Shown here piece after piece: positions 7,160 through 9,412 of a stretch of 9,412 nt of DNA. Position 1 is the stretch's first letter. Each line of letters starts with the position of its first letter. The translations under genes and the position numbers were made by a program. Source of the DNA: Thermodesulfobacteriota bacterium (lineage in GTDB: Bacteria; Desulfobacterota; DSM-4660; Desulfatiglandales; Desulfatiglandaceae). The notes beneath the pieces are model-generated. The model did no database searches. It worked only from the letters and a program-made list of their open reading frames with translations, and was not told where the DNA came from. The stretch covers positions 1 to 9,412 of the forward strand of contig JANQDY010000160.1 of NCBI GenBank assembly GCA_028278625.1, written 5' to 3'.

Positions 7160-7191
7160 TGAAGGATATCCGCCGCGGCGGATATCCTTCA
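7160..7191 (+). terminator. Strong perfect hairpin between binding-protein and permease genes
   Basis: GAAGGATATCCGCCG (7161-7175) is followed immediately by its exact reverse complement (7176-7190), and T7160 can pair with A7191, giving a 16-bp perfect palindrome. Allowing a four-base loop, about 14 bp would pair. Only a short ATTTT follows, so it is at best a leaky intrinsic terminator. It starts nine bases after the binding-protein stop and lies upstream of the first permease. Hairpins at this place in other importer operons stabilise the upstream mRNA and lower permease expression; that role is inferred here. Confidence 0.8.
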
Positions 7192-7209
7192 TTTTAAGAG
7201 GTAGCTTAA

Positions 7210-8154
7210 ATGTCAGTCAAAGGAAATGCCATGAGCAAGGAGACCATTGCGCCGCTCGATTTCTCAGGAAAACTGACCCTCTGGGAAACCCTCACCAGCG
7301 AGAAGTACTATAAATGGACCCTGATCCTGCCCCTTTTGCTGGTGCTGGCCATATTCATGCTGTACCCCATGATCTACTGCCTGTTTTACTCCTTTCACGA
7401 ATGGGGGATGCGAAAACCCCCCTCTTTCATCGGGCTGGAAAATTACCGGGACGTTTTAAGGGATGCCAAGTTCTGGCAGGCCCTGTTCAAGACGCTGCAG
7501 GTGCTGGTCATCAGTATCGGCGCCGAACTGGCGATTGCCTTGGGCATCTCCGTCATGTTCAATCGGGATTTCAGGGGCCAGAACCCCATTCGGGGCCTGA
7601 TCCTCCTCCCCCTGCTCATTTCGCCCCTGGCGGTTTCCATGATGTGGAACTTCTTTCTTCAATACGATTTCGGGGTGATCAACCTCACCTTGAACCTGAT
7701 CGGGCTGCCCAAGGTGCTCTGGTTTTCGCCCAAATGGGCCCTCTATACCATTGCCATGATTTCCATCTGGCAGTGGACCCCTTTCTCCATCTTCGTCCTC
7801 CTGGCGGGTCTTAAAAGCCTTCCCAGGGACATGTTCGAAGCTTCCCTGGTGGACGGGGCCAGTGCCTGGTACACCTTCTGGCGGATTACCCTGCCCAACC
7901 TGATGCCCTTGATCATGATCATTATTCTGCTCAGAACCATGTGGCTGATCAGGCTTTTCGATCCCCTTTACGGCACCACCCGCGGCGGGGCCGGCACCGA
8001 ACTTCTGGACTGGCAGGTATATCGCCAGACCTTCGTCTATTTTGACATCGGGAGGGGCTCCACCATGGCCATCATTTCATTGTTCCTGACACTGGTGATC
8101 TGCGCCATCATGTTCAGACAGTTGATGAAAGCCCTTGGGAAACAACAGGGATAA
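7210..8154 (+). CDS. ABC importer permease 1 (MalF/UgpA/GlpP-like)
   Basis: Inner-membrane permease subunit that forms half of the translocation channel. The 314 residues contain six predicted membrane helices, with the first hydrophobic segment YKWTLILPLLLVLAIFMLYP and the typical FIGLENYRDVL segment after it. The coupling-helix EAA motif EASLVDGA starts at Glu210 (Asp215-Gly216 conserved) and ends in ITLP; it contacts one of the two ATPases. The ILLPLLISPLAVSMMWNFF segment is also typical of binding-protein-dependent permeases. Two starts are possible: ATG 7210 with AGAGG at 7197-7201, or ATG 7231 with AAAGGA at 7219-7224 giving 307 residues. The family does not decide between them because the N-terminal tail is variable. 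It follows the hairpin and precedes permease 2 by 15 bases. Confidence 0.94.
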   Translation: MSVKGNAMSKETIAPLDFSGKLTLWETLTSEKYYKWTLILPLLLVLAIFMLYPMIYCLFYSFHEWGMRKPPSFIGLENYRDVLRDAKFWQALFKTLQVLVISIGAELAIALGISVMFNRDFRGQNPIRGLILLPLLISPLAVSMMWNFFLQYDFGVINLTLNLIGLPKVLWFSPKWALYTIAMISIWQWTPFSIFVLLAGLKSLPRDMFEASLVDGASAWYTFWRITLPNLMPLIMIIILLRTMWLIRLFDPLYGTTRGGAGTELLDWQVYRQTFVYFDIGRGSTMAIISLFLTLVICAIMFRQLMKALGKQQG

Positions 8155-8169
8155 GGGAGGAAAAATATC

Positions 8170-8988
8170 ATGAAAACCAAAACCCTGGTCTTCTGGATCG
8201 GCACCACCATCGTCCTTCTGGTCTTTGTCCTTCCCCTGGTATGGATGTATTTAACAAGCATCAAGGCCAACGCGGACATTTACAGCACCGATATTACAAA
8301 GCTCTTTCTCTTCTCCCCCACCCTTGAAAACTACCATCACCTCTTTTTCAAAACCGGTTTTTTCAGAGAGCTTTTTAACACCCTGATTGTTGCGGTTGCC
8401 AGCACGGCCCTTGTGATGATCGTATCATTGCCCGCCGCCTACAGCTTTTCCCGTTACAACACCGGTCACGGACACCTGCTCTTCATCACCATTTCAACCC
8501 GCATGTTTCCGGGAGCCGTGGCGGCCATTCCCTTCTTTTTCGGGTTTAAGGCGCTGGGACTTCTGGATACCACCTTCGGCCTCACCATGTTGTATCTCTA
8601 TTTCAACATGAGCTTTGCCATTTTTCTCTTGTACGGCTTTTTCAGGGAGATTCCCGTTGAGCTGGAGCAGGCGGCCATGATCGACGGGCACAGCCAGATG
8701 GCCATTTTCCGTAAAGTCATCTTCCCGGTGATCAAACCGGGTGCGGCCATCACCGCCATCTTCTGCCTGGTCTTTTCCTGGAACGAGTTTTTGTTCGCCT
8801 TTCTCTTTACAAGAACCCATGCCAGGACGGTCAATATCGGGCTCTCCACTTTCTGGACCGCCACCGGCATGAACTGGGGCGCTATGGCGGGATGCACGGC
8901 CATGGCCATCATGCCGACCCTGGCAGCCGCCTGGTTCATGCAGCGGTACATCATTCGCGGGCTGACCTTTGGAGCGGTAAAAGGTTAG
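8170..8988 (+). CDS. ABC importer permease 2 (MalG/UgpE/GlpQ-like)
   Basis: Second inner-membrane channel subunit, 272 residues, six predicted helices. The N-terminal helix is followed by LTSIKANADIY, typical of MalG-type permeases. The EAA motif EQAAMIDGHS starts at Glu166 with Asp172-Gly173 conserved and leads into the VIFP end; the FSWNEFLFAFLF segment and the C-terminal RGLTFGAVKG tail are hallmarks of this subfamily. The start ATG is preceded by AGGGAGGA (8154-8161), which overlaps the last base of the upstream stop codon, so the permeases are translated together. With permease 1, the two ATPases and the binding protein it completes an importer. The next gene begins 40 bases later. Confidence 0.95.
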   Translation: MKTKTLVFWIGTTIVLLVFVLPLVWMYLTSIKANADIYSTDITKLFLFSPTLENYHHLFFKTGFFRELFNTLIVAVASTALVMIVSLPAAYSFSRYNTGHGHLLFITISTRMFPGAVAAIPFFFGFKALGLLDTTFGLTMLYLYFNMSFAIFLLYGFFREIPVELEQAAMIDGHSQMAIFRKVIFPVIKPGAAITAIFCLVFSWNEFLFAFLFTRTHARTVNIGLSTFWTATGMNWGAMAGCTAMAIMPTLAAAWFMQRYIIRGLTFGAVKG

Positions 8989-9028
8989 AAATCTTTAGTA
9001 AGTATAGGAATGAATATGGAGGAACAAT

Positions 9029-9412
9029 ATGCATGAAGAAAAAATGGTCACAGCCCCTGACGGGCTGGAGCTGTTTAACGTCAAAGACATACCAAAAAAC
9101 CCCAAAGCGATCATCGTTTTGGTCCACGGTCTTGCGGAGCATTGCGGAAGGTATGACTACGTGGTTCAAAAACTGAACGAATTCGGATACGGGGTGTACC
9201 GGTTCGACAACCGGGGTCACGGCAAGTCCGGCGGAAAACGGGGTTATCTGGACGATTTTCACAAGTTCATTGATGATGCCGATCTTTTCGTTAACAAAGC
9301 GGGAGATGAAAACCCCGGTTTGCCCCTTTTCATGCTGGGGCACAGCATGGGAGGATTCATCACTGCCGGGTACGGATGCAAGTACCCGGGCAAACTCAAA
9401 GGTCAGGTGTTT
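9029..9412 (+). CDS. Alpha/beta hydrolase, monoacylglycerol lipase/lysophospholipase type (3'-partial)
   Basis: Open from ATG 9029 to the window end (128 codons, no stop), so the C-terminal half is missing. GGAGGA at 9018-9023 is a well-placed ribosome binding site; a competing ATG at 9033 is in a different frame and gives no recognisable protein. The translation shows VHGLAEHCGRY (oxyanion-hole HG at residues 33-34, matching the HGxxEHxxRY pattern of monoacylglycerol lipases), DNRGHGKSGG, and the nucleophile elbow GHSMGG with Ser106. The catalytic Asp and His must lie beyond the window. The family hydrolyses acyl esters such as monoacylglycerols or lysophospholipids, though some members act on other esters. 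No signal peptide is visible, so a cytoplasmic enzyme is expected. It lies 40 bases after permease 2 and may be the next gene of the same operon; a separate promoter in the gap is not evident. Confidence 0.92.
   Translation, partial: MHEEKMVTAPDGLELFNVKDIPKNPKAIIVLVHGLAEHCGRYDYVVQKLNEFGYGVYRFDNRGHGKSGGKRGYLDDFHKFIDDADLFVNKAGDENPGLPLFMLGHSMGGFITAGYGCKYPGKLKGQVF

Noticed and set aside
8892..9176. Plus-strand 94-codon frame over the end of permease 2 and the start of the hydrolase
   Set aside because: It is out of frame with both genes; the hydrolase frame from 9029 carries the conserved motifs.

Overview
The window is a densely packed, entirely plus-strand stretch of a Gram-negative bacterial chromosome, with genes 2 to 83 bases apart. 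The solute-binding protein has a Sec signal peptide and no lipobox, which fits a periplasm. A molybdenum hydroxylase with a 4-hydroxybenzoyl-CoA-reductase-type iron-sulfur loop suggests an anaerobic lineage. A sulfate-reducing or related (former Deltaproteobacteria) bacterium is my best guess, but this rests on gene content and general style, not on any marker gene.

Region 1 (2-3070) holds two subunits of a xanthine dehydrogenase/aldehyde oxidase-family enzyme. The first is a molybdopterin-binding large subunit whose N-terminus lies before the window. The second is an FAD-binding medium subunit carrying an extra cysteine-rich insertion. The [2Fe-2S] small subunit expected for this family is not in the window and may lie upstream.

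Region 2 (3154-8988) is a complete carbohydrate/polyol-type (CUT1-like) ABC importer. In order it encodes a 62-residue membrane protein, two different full-length ATPases, a periplasmic solute-binding protein, and two six-helix permeases. Two unequal ATPases, one binding protein and two permeases resemble the layout of the rhizobial glycerol importer GlpSTPQUV, which also has a small membrane protein; I do not claim orthology. A 15-bp perfect hairpin separates the binding-protein gene from the permease genes, as expected where binding protein must be made in excess.

Region 3 (9029-9412) is the start of an alpha/beta hydrolase of the monoacylglycerol lipase/lysophospholipase type, cut by the window end. 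If it is co-transcribed with the importer, it could act on an imported or membrane-derived acyl ester. That is inference.

The points most worth a second look are: a Gln-to-Glu change in the Q-loop of both ATPases; a cysteine in the large subunit where CO dehydrogenase CoxL has its copper-binding cysteine; the small membrane protein coupled to the importer; and the Fe-S loop in the FAD subunit. No mobile element, CRISPR array, tRNA or rRNA was seen. No gap exceeds about 90 bases.
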